Assembly: GCF_001439695.1 (NCBI RefSeq)
Contig: NZ_JYLL01000017.1
Span: forward strand, 1-64,000
Length of the DNA stretch: 64,000 nucleotides
Direction: 5' to 3'
Source of the DNA: Pseudomonas veronii
GTDB taxonomy: Bacteria; Pseudomonadota; Gammaproteobacteria; Pseudomonadales; Pseudomonadaceae
Below are positions 16,664-25,328 of the stretch, piece after piece. Numbering within the stretch: the first letter of the stretch is position 1; each line of letters begins with the position of its first letter. The position numbers and the translations under genes were made by a program. The notes beneath the pieces were generated by a model. The model worked only from the letters and a program-made list of their open reading frames with translations. It did not search any database and was not told the origin of the DNA.

Positions 16664-18418
16664 TCAGATCTTCTGTGCCAGGGATACGGTAAAGATGCCC
16701 CACTCATCCACCCGCTGGGTGATCTTGCGGAAACCGGCGGCTTGCACCAGTTGATCCATTTCCGCCTGACTGCGCCGGCGCATCACCCAGGCCTGGCCCT
16801 GGCGATGGCTGGTCAATGCGCGGGCGATCAGTTCCAACTGCGGGTGCCATGGCTGGCCGGTGTAGACCAGATAACCGCCGGGCTCCACGGCTTCGGCCAG
16901 GCCCGCCAGCGAACCGCCGACCATGGCGTTGTCGGCAAACAGTTCATATAACCCGGAGACCACCGCCAGCGTCGGCTTGGGCGCCAGCGCTGCCAGGTCC
17001 GCACGGTCGAACGCATCGGCTTTGATGAACTGCGCAATCTCGCCCAGGCCTTTCTCGCGGATCAACGCGCCACCGTCGCGCACGTTGATGTCGCTGTAGT
17101 CGCGCAGCAGGATCGATTCCGGCAGCGGCGAAACGCCCTGCAAGGCTTCGAGAATGTAGCGACCGTGGCCGGCGGCGATATCGACGATACGCACTTCGCG
17201 ATCATCGGTGCGCAGCGTGGCCATGGCCAGGCGCAGCAGCTCTTCGACGTTCAGCTTGCGCTGGCGAATGCCGCGCCAGCCGATGGAGTTGAGGTAATTG
17301 GTGTCGATCATCCGCCCCAGCGCGCCTTTGCCGGTGGGCGTGTTGCGGTACACGTAGTCCAAGGTGCTACCGGAGTCGAAACCGGTGTCGAAGCCCAGCT
17401 TGACGCCGTCCGACAGGTTCTTGCCCAGGCCCATGCTGGCGCGGGTCAGGCGCCAGTACAGGTCGCGCAGGGAATTGCGCGGCAGCGGCGCGGCGAGGGC
17501 TTCGGATTCGGCACAGGTGGCGCCCAGTTTGTCGGCATCGAGCAGCGAGGCGCGGTCCAGCGGGTGCGCGAAATTCTGCAGGATAAAACGCCGGGCGCTG
17601 CTCACGGCCACCGCACGGTCGCGCTCGCCGAGGGTGTCGTGGAAGAAGCCGGGGAGGATATGCAGCTCTTTTTTCAGGCTGCCGAGGCGGTCGAAGAACT
17701 GTTGTTGGGGTTTGCGGTGGACCACGAAGTCGGAGCCGGAGATCAGCAGTTGGGTCGGCACCTGGATCGCCTGGGCATCGGCGACAACCCGGTCGGCCGC
17801 TTCGTACAGCCCGAGCAGCACATTCACCGAAATCGCCTTGGTGATCAGCGGGTCGCTGTCGTAGGACGCGACGCGCTCCGGGTCGTGGCTGAGGAACTTG
17901 GCCTTGACGTAACTGTTGACGAAAAAGTTGCCGCGAAACCTGCGCATCAGCGCCAGGCCCGGCCGGGCGAAGGGCACGTACAGTTTGACTTTGAACGCCG
18001 GGGAGGCGAGCACCAGGGCGCGGATTTTCGGTGCGTAGTCGTGAACCCAGGTGGCTGCGATCACCGCGCCGACGCTTTGGGCGATGACTGCAAGATTTTC
18101 CGCCTCGACGCCGTAAGTGGCGCCGATATGCTCGCAGAACGTCTGCACGTCGCGGGCGCTGGTGGCGAAGCTGGGGCTGTCGCCGCGCTCGCCGGGGGAT
18201 TGGCCGTGGCCACGGGCGTCCCAGGCGAAGAAGTCGAAATGGGGCAGGTTCAGTTCATCGACCAGATGGGCAATGCGCCCCGAATGCTCATGGCCGCGAT
18301 GGAACAGCAGGATCGCCTTGCGCGGCTCGCCGCCTGCCGGGGCGGTGGCGGGCCAGTGCCGGTAGAAAAGCTCGACGCCATCATGGGTACTGAAGGTGTG
18401 TTCTCGCTGTTCGCGCAT
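16664..18418 (-). CDS. ynbC: Alpha/beta hydrolase / SAM-methyltransferase fusion (YnbC-like)
   Basis: A protein of 584 residues, nearly the length of E. coli YnbC (about 585). Residues 1-290 form an alpha/beta hydrolase of the monoglyceride-lipase type: HRGHEHSGR oxyanion region, DARGHGQSPGERGD, and a nucleophile elbow AQSVGA where the usual first Gly is Ala. Residues about 300-584 form a class I methyltransferase with motif I VDIAAGHGRYILEAL and a following acidic loop. The fusion suggests one protein that both hydrolyses and methylates a lipid or lipid head group. It has no signal peptide, so it acts on the cytoplasmic side. Ten bases separate it from the upstream ynbA-like gene. Confidence 0.9.
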   Translation of the reverse strand: MREQREHTFSTHDGVELFYRHWPATAPAGGEPRKAILLFHRGHEHSGRIAHLVDELNLPHFDFFAWDARGHGQSPGERGDSPSFATSARDVQTFCEHIGATYGVEAENLAVIAQSVGAVIAATWVHDYAPKIRALVLASPAFKVKLYVPFARPGLALMRRFRGNFFVNSYVKAKFLSHDPERVASYDSDPLITKAISVNVLLGLYEAADRVVADAQAIQVPTQLLISGSDFVVHRKPQQQFFDRLGSLKKELHILPGFFHDTLGERDRAVAVSSARRFILQNFAHPLDRASLLDADKLGATCAESEALAAPLPRNSLRDLYWRLTRASMGLGKNLSDGVKLGFDTGFDSGSTLDYVYRNTPTGKGALGRMIDTNYLNSIGWRGIRQRKLNVEELLRLAMATLRTDDREVRIVDIAAGHGRYILEALQGVSPLPESILLRDYSDINVRDGGALIREKGLGEIAQFIKADAFDRADLAALAPKPTLAVVSGLYELFADNAMVGGSLAGLAEAVEPGGYLVYTGQPWHPQLELIARALTSHRQGQAWVMRRRSQAEMDQLVQAAGFRKITQRVDEWGIFTVSLAQKI

Positions 18419-18428
18419 CGCAAAATCC

Positions 18429-19052
18429 TTATGCAGAAGGGGAAATGTGTTGTTCTTCTTTGAGGCCCTGGCGCACTCGGTTGACCACGGTGTAGGCGAG
18501 CAGGGCGGCGACCAGCCACATCACCGTGTCGACCCAGCCGGCACCGAGCCAGCCCAGCGCCACGCCGCTGGCCAGCACGCCGAGGACGAAGGCCCGATCA
18601 CTCTTGCCCATCGGCCCGTCGTAGCGCCGCGACGCGCCGACCATCGGCCCGAGCACCCCGGCGTATTCGCTGAACACTGCCAGCAAGGTCACCAGCAGCA
18701 CCGGCGCCAGGCTGACGCCGGGGATCAACGCAAAGGGCAGGATCAGCGCGCTGTCGGCGATCACGTCGCACAGTTCATTGAGGTAGGCGCCCAGGCGCGA
18801 CTGCTGGCCGAATTCGCGGGCGAGCATGCCGTCGATGGCATTGAGGGCCATGCGCAGGATCATCCACAGCGGGATCAGCGCGAACAGCCAGAGGTGTTGG
18901 GCGAAGCCGGCGATCAGCAGGCCGACCAGCAGGGAGATGACCCCGGCCAGCACGGTGATCTGGTTGGCGGTGGTGCCGTTGTCGTAGAGGCGCTGCACGA
19001 GGGGGCGCAGCAGGTTTTGAAAACGCGGTTTGAGCTGATAGATCGAAATCAT
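18429..19052 (-). CDS. ynbA: CDP-alcohol phosphatidyltransferase with Asn-substituted active site (YnbA-like)
   Basis: A membrane protein of 207 residues, first gene of the operon. The CDP-alcohol phosphotransferase signature is recognisable as NAIDGMLAR, eight residues, then GAYLNELCD. Against the canonical DxxDGxxARx8GxxxDxxxD, the first and third aspartates are Asn while the second and fourth remain. My recollection is that E. coli YnbA has the same two changes, so this marks a subfamily and is not decay. The expected reaction is transfer of a phosphatidyl group from CDP-diacylglycerol to an alcohol. The acceptor is unknown. ATG 19052 is preceded by a purine-rich GGAAACG. Confidence 0.88.
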   Translation of the reverse strand: MISIYQLKPRFQNLLRPLVQRLYDNGTTANQITVLAGVISLLVGLLIAGFAQHLWLFALIPLWMILRMALNAIDGMLAREFGQQSRLGAYLNELCDVIADSALILPFALIPGVSLAPVLLVTLLAVFSEYAGVLGPMVGASRRYDGPMGKSDRAFVLGVLASGVALGWLGAGWVDTVMWLVAALLAYTVVNRVRQGLKEEQHISPSA

Positions 19053-19184
19053 GGGAGTGACGTTTCCTTGTCCGTAAGCCCGCGAAAAACTGGCCTGAAG
19101 TGTGCCGATTAATCGTGGCCTGCACCAGTGATGGCACGTGTTTATGGGGGGTTAGTCACGTTCCGGAGCGCGATGCAGAACAAA

Positions 19185-19274
19185 TGTGGGAGGGGGCTTG
19201 CTCGCGATGACGGCGGCCCCGCCAACCCATGTATCACCTGACCCACCGCCATCGCGAGCAAGCCCGCTCCCACA
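19185..19274. repeat. REPIN (inverted REP pair)
   Basis: TGTGGGAGGGGGCTTGCTCG at the left and its inverted partner GCGAGCAAGCCCGCTCCCAC at the right flank a spacer of about 45 bases. It lies in the 319-base gap between the divergent ynbA-like and SPFH genes; otherwise the gap holds only their promoters. Confidence 0.85.
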
Positions 19275-19371
19275 GTGGGTCTGTGTTGCAGGTGAATACG
19301 GTGTTTAACGAACAAAAATTTCACGCCATGTGTTATATCGTAACGAATTATGTGTGAACGGGCATGAGTGG

Positions 19372-21297
19372 ATGCAAGTGGATCTAGAAGCTGACGGCGC
19401 TTCGGTTGAAGGACTGCCGCGTTTTCAGCAAGGGCTGTTCCATGCCCGTCGATTGAGGCAAGCCGGTATCAGCCTGACTGCGGTGGCTATCAGCGGCTGG
19501 GTGCTGGCGTTGTTCGTCGCGCTGTTTGCCCCGTTGTCGATCTGGCCGGTGGTGTTGATCAATTGTGCGTCTGCGTTGCTGGTGCTGGTGGCGGGGTTGC
19601 AGTCGGCGTGGTGGGTGGCCGATTGGCGTGCCCAGGCGCTGGAAGCGTCGGCACCTGAGTTACTCGAAGCAGAGGGTGAACCCGCTGGCTGGCAGGCGCG
19701 CCTGGTAGGGCGTTTCGGCAGAGGGTTGCTGGCGCAGATCGGCGCACCGGTGTTGTGGCTCGGCGGTTGGTCGTTGTTCGCGCTGGTCAGCATTGTCGAG
19801 TTCTGGAACCTGGGCTTGCCCGCGGCAGCGGTCGGCCAAGGCGCAAGTATCGGCGCTGCGCTGGCCTTGGCATTGGCCTTTGGCCTGCTGGTGTTCGAGC
19901 GGCGCCTGGCCCAGGAAACCGCCGCGCAATGGCCGGAAGCCGCGCAGTTGGCGCAACTGAGCCGGGTGGCGATTGCGTGCCTGGTGATCAGCGCGATTTG
20001 CCTGCTGTTTGCCAGTGCCGGGTCGGTGTGGCCGCTGCGCCTGGCGACGCTGGTCGGGCTGTTGCCGGCGCTGGTCGCGCTGGAGTTTCTGTTACGGGCC
20101 GCGCTGTCACTGTTCAGCCCGCGCCAACCGCGCCTCGAACCACGCCTGATGGCGCAGAGTTTTGTCGCCGGGCTGCTGCGCTGGCCGCCGCAACCGCTGC
20201 AGGCCTTGCAGCACGAATTGCACAACCGCTTCGGCATCGACCTGCGCCAGATCTGGGCGTTTACCTACATGCGTCGGGCATTCCTGCCGGTGCTGCTGGT
20301 GGTACTGGCCGTCGGCTGGGCGCTGACGGGGGTGCATGAAGTGCCCCTGCAAGGCCGTGGGATCTATGAGCGCTTTGGCAAACCGGTGCAAGTCTTCGGC
20401 CCAGGCCTGCATGCCGGGTTGCCGTGGCCGCTGGGCCGCGTGCTGAACGTGGAAAACGGCGTGGTGCATGAGCTGGCGACCAGCGTCAGCGAAGCCGCCA
20501 GCCCGGAACTCGCGGCGGCCGAAGGCCCGGCGCCGCTGATCGCCAACCGGTTGTGGGACGCCAGCCATGTGAACGACAAGTCCCAGGTGATCGCCAGCAG
20601 CCGTGGCGACAAGCAGAGCTTCCAGATCGTCAATATGGATGTGCGCTTCGTCTACCGTATCGGTCTGACCGACCAGGCTGCACTGGCCGCCACCTATAAC
20701 AGCGCGGATGTGCCGACCCTGATCCGCAGCACCGCTAGCCGCATCCTCGTGCATGACTTTGCCTCGCGTACCCTCGACGAATTGCTCGGCGAACAACGCA
20801 CCGGCCTGGCCGACGAGATCGGCCGCGCCGTGCAAGCGGACCTGCATACACTCGACAGCGGCGTGGAGATTCTCGCCACGGTGGTCGAAGCCATCCACCC
20901 GCCGTCCGGTGCCGCCAACGCCTACCACGGCGTGCAAGCGGCGCAGATCGGCGCCCAGGCGCTGATCTCCCGCGAACGCGGCGCCGCCAGCGAACAAACC
21001 AACCAGGCCCTGCTGCAAGCCAGCACCGTCCGCGACCAGGCCCAGGCCACCGCGCACGAGGTCAATGCCGGGGCCCGGGCGGCGGACCTGCGTTTTGCCG
21101 CCGAACAAAAAGCCTACGCCAGCGCGGGCAAGGCCTTCGTGCTGGAGCAGTACCTCGGCCAGCTGACCCAGGGCCTGGCCCACGCCAAGCTGTTGATTCT
21201 GGATCATCGCCTGGGCGCCGACAGTGCGCCGACGATCGATCTGCGTTCTTTTACCTTGCCGGCCGATCCTTCGGTGCCGCGTAAAGCCGTTCAATAA
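19372..21297 (+). CDS. Polytopic SPFH (HflK-like) membrane protein
   Basis: A protein of about 641 residues. The N-terminal half has at least six hydrophobic segments, then one more membrane helix (AFLPVLLVVLAVGWALTG) leads directly into an HflK-like SPFH domain beginning GRGIYERFGKPVQVFGPGLH. A coiled, Ala/Gln-rich tail (RERGAASEQTNQALLQAS onwards) follows. Classic HflK has only one membrane helix, so the polytopic front half is unusual. The start is uncertain: ATG 19372 has a weak GAG nearby, and a GTG at 19330 would add 14 residues. The gene opens a four-gene unit with two more SPFH proteins and a P-type ATPase. The function is not established. Confidence 0.8.
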   Translation: MQVDLEADGASVEGLPRFQQGLFHARRLRQAGISLTAVAISGWVLALFVALFAPLSIWPVVLINCASALLVLVAGLQSAWWVADWRAQALEASAPELLEAEGEPAGWQARLVGRFGRGLLAQIGAPVLWLGGWSLFALVSIVEFWNLGLPAAAVGQGASIGAALALALAFGLLVFERRLAQETAAQWPEAAQLAQLSRVAIACLVISAICLLFASAGSVWPLRLATLVGLLPALVALEFLLRAALSLFSPRQPRLEPRLMAQSFVAGLLRWPPQPLQALQHELHNRFGIDLRQIWAFTYMRRAFLPVLLVVLAVGWALTGVHEVPLQGRGIYERFGKPVQVFGPGLHAGLPWPLGRVLNVENGVVHELATSVSEAASPELAAAEGPAPLIANRLWDASHVNDKSQVIASSRGDKQSFQIVNMDVRFVYRIGLTDQAALAATYNSADVPTLIRSTASRILVHDFASRTLDELLGEQRTGLADEIGRAVQADLHTLDSGVEILATVVEAIHPPSGAANAYHGVQAAQIGAQALISRERGAASEQTNQALLQASTVRDQAQATAHEVNAGARAADLRFAAEQKAYASAGKAFVLEQYLGQLTQGLAHAKLLILDHRLGADSAPTIDLRSFTLPADPSVPRKAVQ

Positions 21298-21309
21298 GGA
21301 GTCTGTCTG

Positions 21310-22299
21310 TTGAGCGCTCATTCTCACGATCATGGTCACCACCACCACGGCCACCATCATCACCACCATGGTGACGAACAGCCCGCCGGCCCATTCCCTT
21401 GGCGGCGCATGGCCTGGGCTGTGTTGCTGGTGTTGTTTGCGGTAGCGGCCGCCAGCCTGGTGCAAGTGCGCTCCGGCGAAGCCACGGTGATTACCCGTTT
21501 CGGCAACCCGTCGCGGGTGCTGCTGGAACCGGGCCTGGGCTGGCGCTGGCCGGCGCCGTTCGAAGCGGCGATCCCGGTGGACCTGCGCCTGCGCACCACC
21601 TCCAGCGGTTTGCAGGATGTCGGTACCCGCGATGGCCTGCGCATCATCGTGCAGGCTTATGTGGCCTGGCAGGTACAGGGCGATGCCGACAATGTGCAGC
21701 GCTTCATGCGCGCGGTGCAGAACCAGCCGGATGAAGCGGCGCGGCAGATTCGGACGTTTGTCGGTTCGGCGCTGGAAACCACGGCGGCCAGCTTCGACCT
21801 GTCCAGCCTGATCAATACCGACGCCAGCCAGGTACGCATCAGCGATTTCGAAGCGCAGTTGCGCCAGCAGATCGATCAACAATTGCTCACCACCTATGGC
21901 GTGCGCGTGGCGCAGGTGGGCATCGAGCGGCTGACCTTGCCGTCGGTGACGCTCACCGCCACCGTCGACCGCATGCGCGCCGAGCGCGAAACCATCGCCA
22001 CCGAACGCACCGCCGTGGGCAAGCGTGAGGCGGCGCAGATCCGTTCCGCCGCCGAGCGCGATGCGCGCATCGTGCAGGCCGATGCCACGGTGAAAGCCGC
22101 CGACATCGAAGCGCAATCGCGGGTCGAAGCGGCGCAGATCTATGGTCGCGCCTACGCCGGCAATCCCCAGCTGTACAACCTGCTGCGTTCCCTCGATACC
22201 CTGGGCACCGTGGTCACCCCGGGCACCAAGATCATCCTGCGCACCGATGCCGCGCCGTTCCGCGCGCTGGTGGACGGGCCGAAGGACGTCCAGCCATGA
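21310..22299 (+). CDS. SPFH protein (HflC/HflK-like) with His-rich N terminus
   Basis: A protein of 329 residues that starts at TTG 21310, with AAGGAG 8 bases upstream. Thirteen of residues 4-20 are histidines, followed by one membrane helix (about 34-50) and an SPFH domain (GEATVITRFGNPSRVLLEPG to about 200). The coiled-coil region ERTAVGKREAAQIRSAAERD and a C-terminal segment close to HflC follow. By analogy with HflK/HflC, the short N-terminal tail would be cytoplasmic, and a His cluster there could bind Zn, Ni, Co or Cu. The gene begins 12 bases after the previous one and overlaps the next by 4 bases, so the set is one operon. Confidence 0.85.
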   Translation: MSAHSHDHGHHHHGHHHHHHGDEQPAGPFPWRRMAWAVLLVLFAVAAASLVQVRSGEATVITRFGNPSRVLLEPGLGWRWPAPFEAAIPVDLRLRTTSSGLQDVGTRDGLRIIVQAYVAWQVQGDADNVQRFMRAVQNQPDEAARQIRTFVGSALETTAASFDLSSLINTDASQVRISDFEAQLRQQIDQQLLTTYGVRVAQVGIERLTLPSVTLTATVDRMRAERETIATERTAVGKREAAQIRSAAERDARIVQADATVKAADIEAQSRVEAAQIYGRAYAGNPQLYNLLRSLDTLGTVVTPGTKIILRTDAAPFRALVDGPKDVQP

Positions 22300-23330
22300 T
22301 CGAGCGTGACAGCCCGGACAGCCCATGGATTCAGGCCGGGCGCCTGACGTTCATGGCGCTGTACGCGGTGACGGTGTTGGCCGCCTTGGCCTGGGCGTTT
22401 TCCAATGTGCGGCAGATCGACCCGCAGAATCGTGCCGTGGTGCTGCACTTCGGCGCACTCGATCGGGTTCAGAATGCCGGACTGTTGCTGGCGTGGCCGC
22501 AGCCGTTCGAGCAAGTCGTGCTGTTGCCGGCGGCAGACCGGGTGATCGAGCGGCGGGTCGGCAACCTGCTGCGTTCCGATGCCGCGGTGCAGGCCGATCG
22601 CGTGGCCAGCTTCGCCACGCCGTTGAGCGATGCTCTGGCCGGGTCCGGCTACCTGCTGACCGGCGATGCCGGCGTGGTGCAGCTGGATGTGCGGGTGTTC
22701 TACAAAGTCACCGAACCTTATGCGTTTGTGCTGCAGGGCGAGCACGTGCTGCCGGCGCTGGATCGCCTGGTGACGCGCAGCGCCGTGGCCCTGACGGCGG
22801 CGCGGGATCTGGACACCATCCTGGTGGCGCGCCCCGAATTGATCGGCAGCGACAACGGCGCCGCCGAGCGCCGTGAACGGCTGCGCGGCGACCTGGTGCA
22901 AGGCATCAACAAGCGCCTGGCGGAGTTGACCGCCAGCGGCTTGGGGGTGGGCATCGAAGTCACCCGCGTCGATGTGCAATCGAGCCTGCCGAGCCCGGCG
23001 GTGAACGCCTTCAATGCGGTGCTCACCGCCAGCCAGCAAGCCGACAAAGCGGTGGCGAATGCGCGCACCGACGCGGAAAAGCTCACCCAGACCGCCAACC
23101 AGCAGGCTGACCGCCTGGTGCAAGTCGCCCACGCCCAGGCCAGCGAACGCCTGGCCAACGCGCAGGCGCAAACCGCCACCGTCGCCAGCCTGGCCCAGGT
23201 CAAAGACCCCGGCTTGCTGTTGCGCCTGTACCGCGAGCGCTTGCCGAAGATTCTCGGCCAGGCCGGTTCCGTGACCACGGTCGATCCCAAAGACGACTCC
23301 CGCTTGATCATTCAGGGAGCCGAACAATGA
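22296..23330 (+). CDS. Third SPFH (HflK-like) membrane protein
   Basis: A protein of 344 residues: one membrane helix near the N terminus (LTFMALYAVTVLAALAWAF), then an SPFH domain starting at about residue 45 (NRAVVLHFGALDRVQNAGLL). A long Ala/Gln-rich coiled coil around ASQQADKAVANARTDAEKLT and a C-terminal VDPKDDSRLIIQG follow. The start ATG overlaps the stop of the preceding gene and its own stop overlaps the start of the ATPase gene (ATGA in both cases), so translation is coupled through the unit. Together the three SPFH proteins could build a large oligomeric ring or cage, as HflKC does around FtsH, but here next to a metal pump. That partnership is inference. Confidence 0.83.
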   Translation: MIERDSPDSPWIQAGRLTFMALYAVTVLAALAWAFSNVRQIDPQNRAVVLHFGALDRVQNAGLLLAWPQPFEQVVLLPAADRVIERRVGNLLRSDAAVQADRVASFATPLSDALAGSGYLLTGDAGVVQLDVRVFYKVTEPYAFVLQGEHVLPALDRLVTRSAVALTAARDLDTILVARPELIGSDNGAAERRERLRGDLVQGINKRLAELTASGLGVGIEVTRVDVQSSLPSPAVNAFNAVLTASQQADKAVANARTDAEKLTQTANQQADRLVQVAHAQASERLANAQAQTATVASLAQVKDPGLLLRLYRERLPKILGQAGSVTTVDPKDDSRLIIQGAEQ

Positions 23331-25213
23331 GCGCACCCATGCTGACATCCGCCGAGCAGCGCAGCGCCGCCCGGCAATTGACCCTGGCCATGCTCGCTCT
23401 GGGCTTGCTGGTGCTGGGCCTGGTGTGGCGCTGGCTGGCGCCGGACCAGAGCGGCGTCAGCCAGTTGCTGCTCGGCGTGGCCTCGCTGCTGGTGGCTGTG
23501 CCGGTGATGCGCTCGGCCTGGTACAGCCTGCGTTTTCCCAGCCTGCATGGCATCACCGACCAGCTCATCGCCCTGGCGATGCTCGGCGCGTGGGCCACGG
23601 GTGATCTGCTGACCGCCGCGTTGCTGCCGATCATCATGATCTTCGGCCATGTGCTCGAAGAGCGCAGCGTGATCGGCTCCCAGGAAGCGATCCACGCCCT
23701 CGGCAAACTGACCCGCAGCCACGCACGCCTGGTGCAGGCGGACGGCAGCATCAGCGAAGTCGACAACGGCACGCTGAACAGCGGCGACATCGTCGAAGTG
23801 CGCGCCGGTGACCGCGTGCCTGCCGATGGTGTGGTGCTGTCCGGCCAGGCCAGCCTCGACACGGCGCCGATCACCGGCGAGTCGGTGCCGCTGGAAGCCA
23901 GTGTCGGCGTGCAAGTGTTCGGCGGTGCGATCAACCTCGACGGGTTGTTGCGCCTGGAAGTGACGCGTACCGGCAACGAGTCGACCCTGGGCAAGGTCAT
24001 CGCCCTGATGCAGAACGCCGAGCGCTCCAAGCCGCCGATCACGCGGCTGCTGGAGCGTTACGCCGGCAGCTATATGGTGTTGGTGCTGTTGCTGGCGGCG
24101 GTGACCTGGTTTGTCACCAATGACGCCCAGGCGATGCTCGCGGTGCTGGTCGCAGCGTGCCCATGCGCCCTGGTGCTGTCGGCCCCGGCCACGGCGATTG
24201 CCGGGATTGCCGTGGCGGCGCGGCATGGGATTCTGATCCGCAGCTCGGCGTTCCTCGAAGAGTTGGCGGACCTGACCTCGCTGGTGGTCGACAAGACCGG
24301 CACCCTGACCTTCGGCACTCTGCGCCTGCAGTCCATCCAAACCACCGCGCCGGACCGCCAAGGGTTGTTGAACCTGGCGGCCAGCCTCGGTTCGGCCAGC
24401 AGCCACCCGGTCAGCCGCGCGTTGGCCGGGTTGGCGAGCCAGGAACAGCTGTTGGTGCTCACCGACATCCGCGAACGCCAAGGCCTCGGCGTGGTGGCCC
24501 AGACCGCGCAGGGCGAAGCGGCCTTGGGCCGGCCGGAGTTGTTCGAGCAGTTGGGCATCGTTACCACCCGCGTCCCCGACCATGATGGCCCGATTGCCGG
24601 GCTGGCGTTGAACGGTGCGTTCCTCGCCTGGCTGTTGCTGGCCGACAGCGTCAAACCGGAAGCCCGCCAGGCCCTGCAAGAGCTGCGCGACCTTGGCCTG
24701 GGGCGGCAACTGCTGCTGACCGGCGACCGCCAAAGCGTGGCCGACAGCCTGGCCCTCGACGTGGGCATCAGCGATGTCGAAGCCCAGGCGTTGCCGGAAG
24801 ACAAGCTCAACCGCGTGTTGGGCGAAATCAGCAGCGGTTTCCGGCCGATGGTGGTGGGCGACGGCATCAACGACTCCCTGGCGCTCAAAGCCGGCGTGGT
24901 CGGCGTGGCCATGGGCGCGGGCGGTGCGGACATTGCGCTGGCCTCGGCGGATGTGGTGTTGATTGGCAGCGACTTGCGCCGCCTGGGCACCTGTGTGCGC
25001 TTGAGCCGACGGTGCCGGCAGACGTTGCAGGTCAACGTGATCATCGGCCTGGGCTGGACGCTGGCGATCGTGGTGTTCGCTGCGTTTGGCTGGTTGGGCG
25101 CCGCCGGCGCAATGATCGCGGCGGTGTTGCACAACCTCAGCACCTTGCTGGTGCTGGGCAATGCCGGGCGGTTGCTGCGGTTTCAGGAGCCGCTGTCGAA
25201 GCTGGAGGAATAA
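23327..25213 (+). CDS. P1B-type heavy-metal ATPase lacking an N-terminal metal-binding domain
   Basis: A pump of 628 residues with all catalytic motifs: TGES at 183-186, CPC at 278-280 in the sixth membrane segment, the phosphorylated Asp322 in DKTGTLT, the HP dipeptide at 361-362 and GDGIND at 512-517. There is no N-terminal CxxC domain. The last membrane segments carry LHNLSTLLVLGNAGRLLR, which is neither the MxxSS of copper pumps nor the DxG of Zn/Cd pumps, so the metal cannot be assigned from sequence. The start overlaps the SPFH gene stop by 4 bases. The cargo may be linked to the His-rich tail of the neighbouring SPFH protein. Confidence 0.9.
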   Translation: MSAPMLTSAEQRSAARQLTLAMLALGLLVLGLVWRWLAPDQSGVSQLLLGVASLLVAVPVMRSAWYSLRFPSLHGITDQLIALAMLGAWATGDLLTAALLPIIMIFGHVLEERSVIGSQEAIHALGKLTRSHARLVQADGSISEVDNGTLNSGDIVEVRAGDRVPADGVVLSGQASLDTAPITGESVPLEASVGVQVFGGAINLDGLLRLEVTRTGNESTLGKVIALMQNAERSKPPITRLLERYAGSYMVLVLLLAAVTWFVTNDAQAMLAVLVAACPCALVLSAPATAIAGIAVAARHGILIRSSAFLEELADLTSLVVDKTGTLTFGTLRLQSIQTTAPDRQGLLNLAASLGSASSHPVSRALAGLASQEQLLVLTDIRERQGLGVVAQTAQGEAALGRPELFEQLGIVTTRVPDHDGPIAGLALNGAFLAWLLLADSVKPEARQALQELRDLGLGRQLLLTGDRQSVADSLALDVGISDVEAQALPEDKLNRVLGEISSGFRPMVVGDGINDSLALKAGVVGVAMGAGGADIALASADVVLIGSDLRRLGTCVRLSRRCRQTLQVNVIIGLGWTLAIVVFAAFGWLGAAGAMIAAVLHNLSTLLVLGNAGRLLRFQEPLSKLEE

Positions 25214-25230
25214 ATTCCAGGTTTTTTTCG

Positions 25231-25328
25231 ATGGCGCTGTAACGGCAAGGGGGCACCTCACTCTAGTGCTATGTCGCGACTGAGCATTCCGCTCAGCCGA
25301 CCTAACCACGATTTATGAGGATGACCCC
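25231..25328 (+). promoter_or_regulatory. Promoter region of the bufferin operon with an inverted repeat
   Basis: The 115-base gap before bufA contains CTGAGC-ATTCC-GCTCAG (25280-25296), a perfect inverted repeat, and further upstream TGTAAC followed about 20 bases later by CTCTAG. Related bufferin operons are often under ECF sigma factors, whose promoters have a TGTAAC-like -35, but no ECF sigma gene is present here, so this reading is tentative. GAGGATGA just before ATG 25329 is the ribosome site. Confidence 0.35.

Noticed and set aside
20107..22326. A 739-codon frame antisense to the SPFH genes.
   Set aside because: It has His- and Gln-rich low-complexity shadow composition, and the sense genes are coupled by ATGA overlaps.
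25231..25270. ECF sigma promoter before bufA.
   Set aside because: Only a TGTAAC-like element is visible, no convincing -10 and no ECF sigma gene nearby, so it is kept only as a tentative remark.
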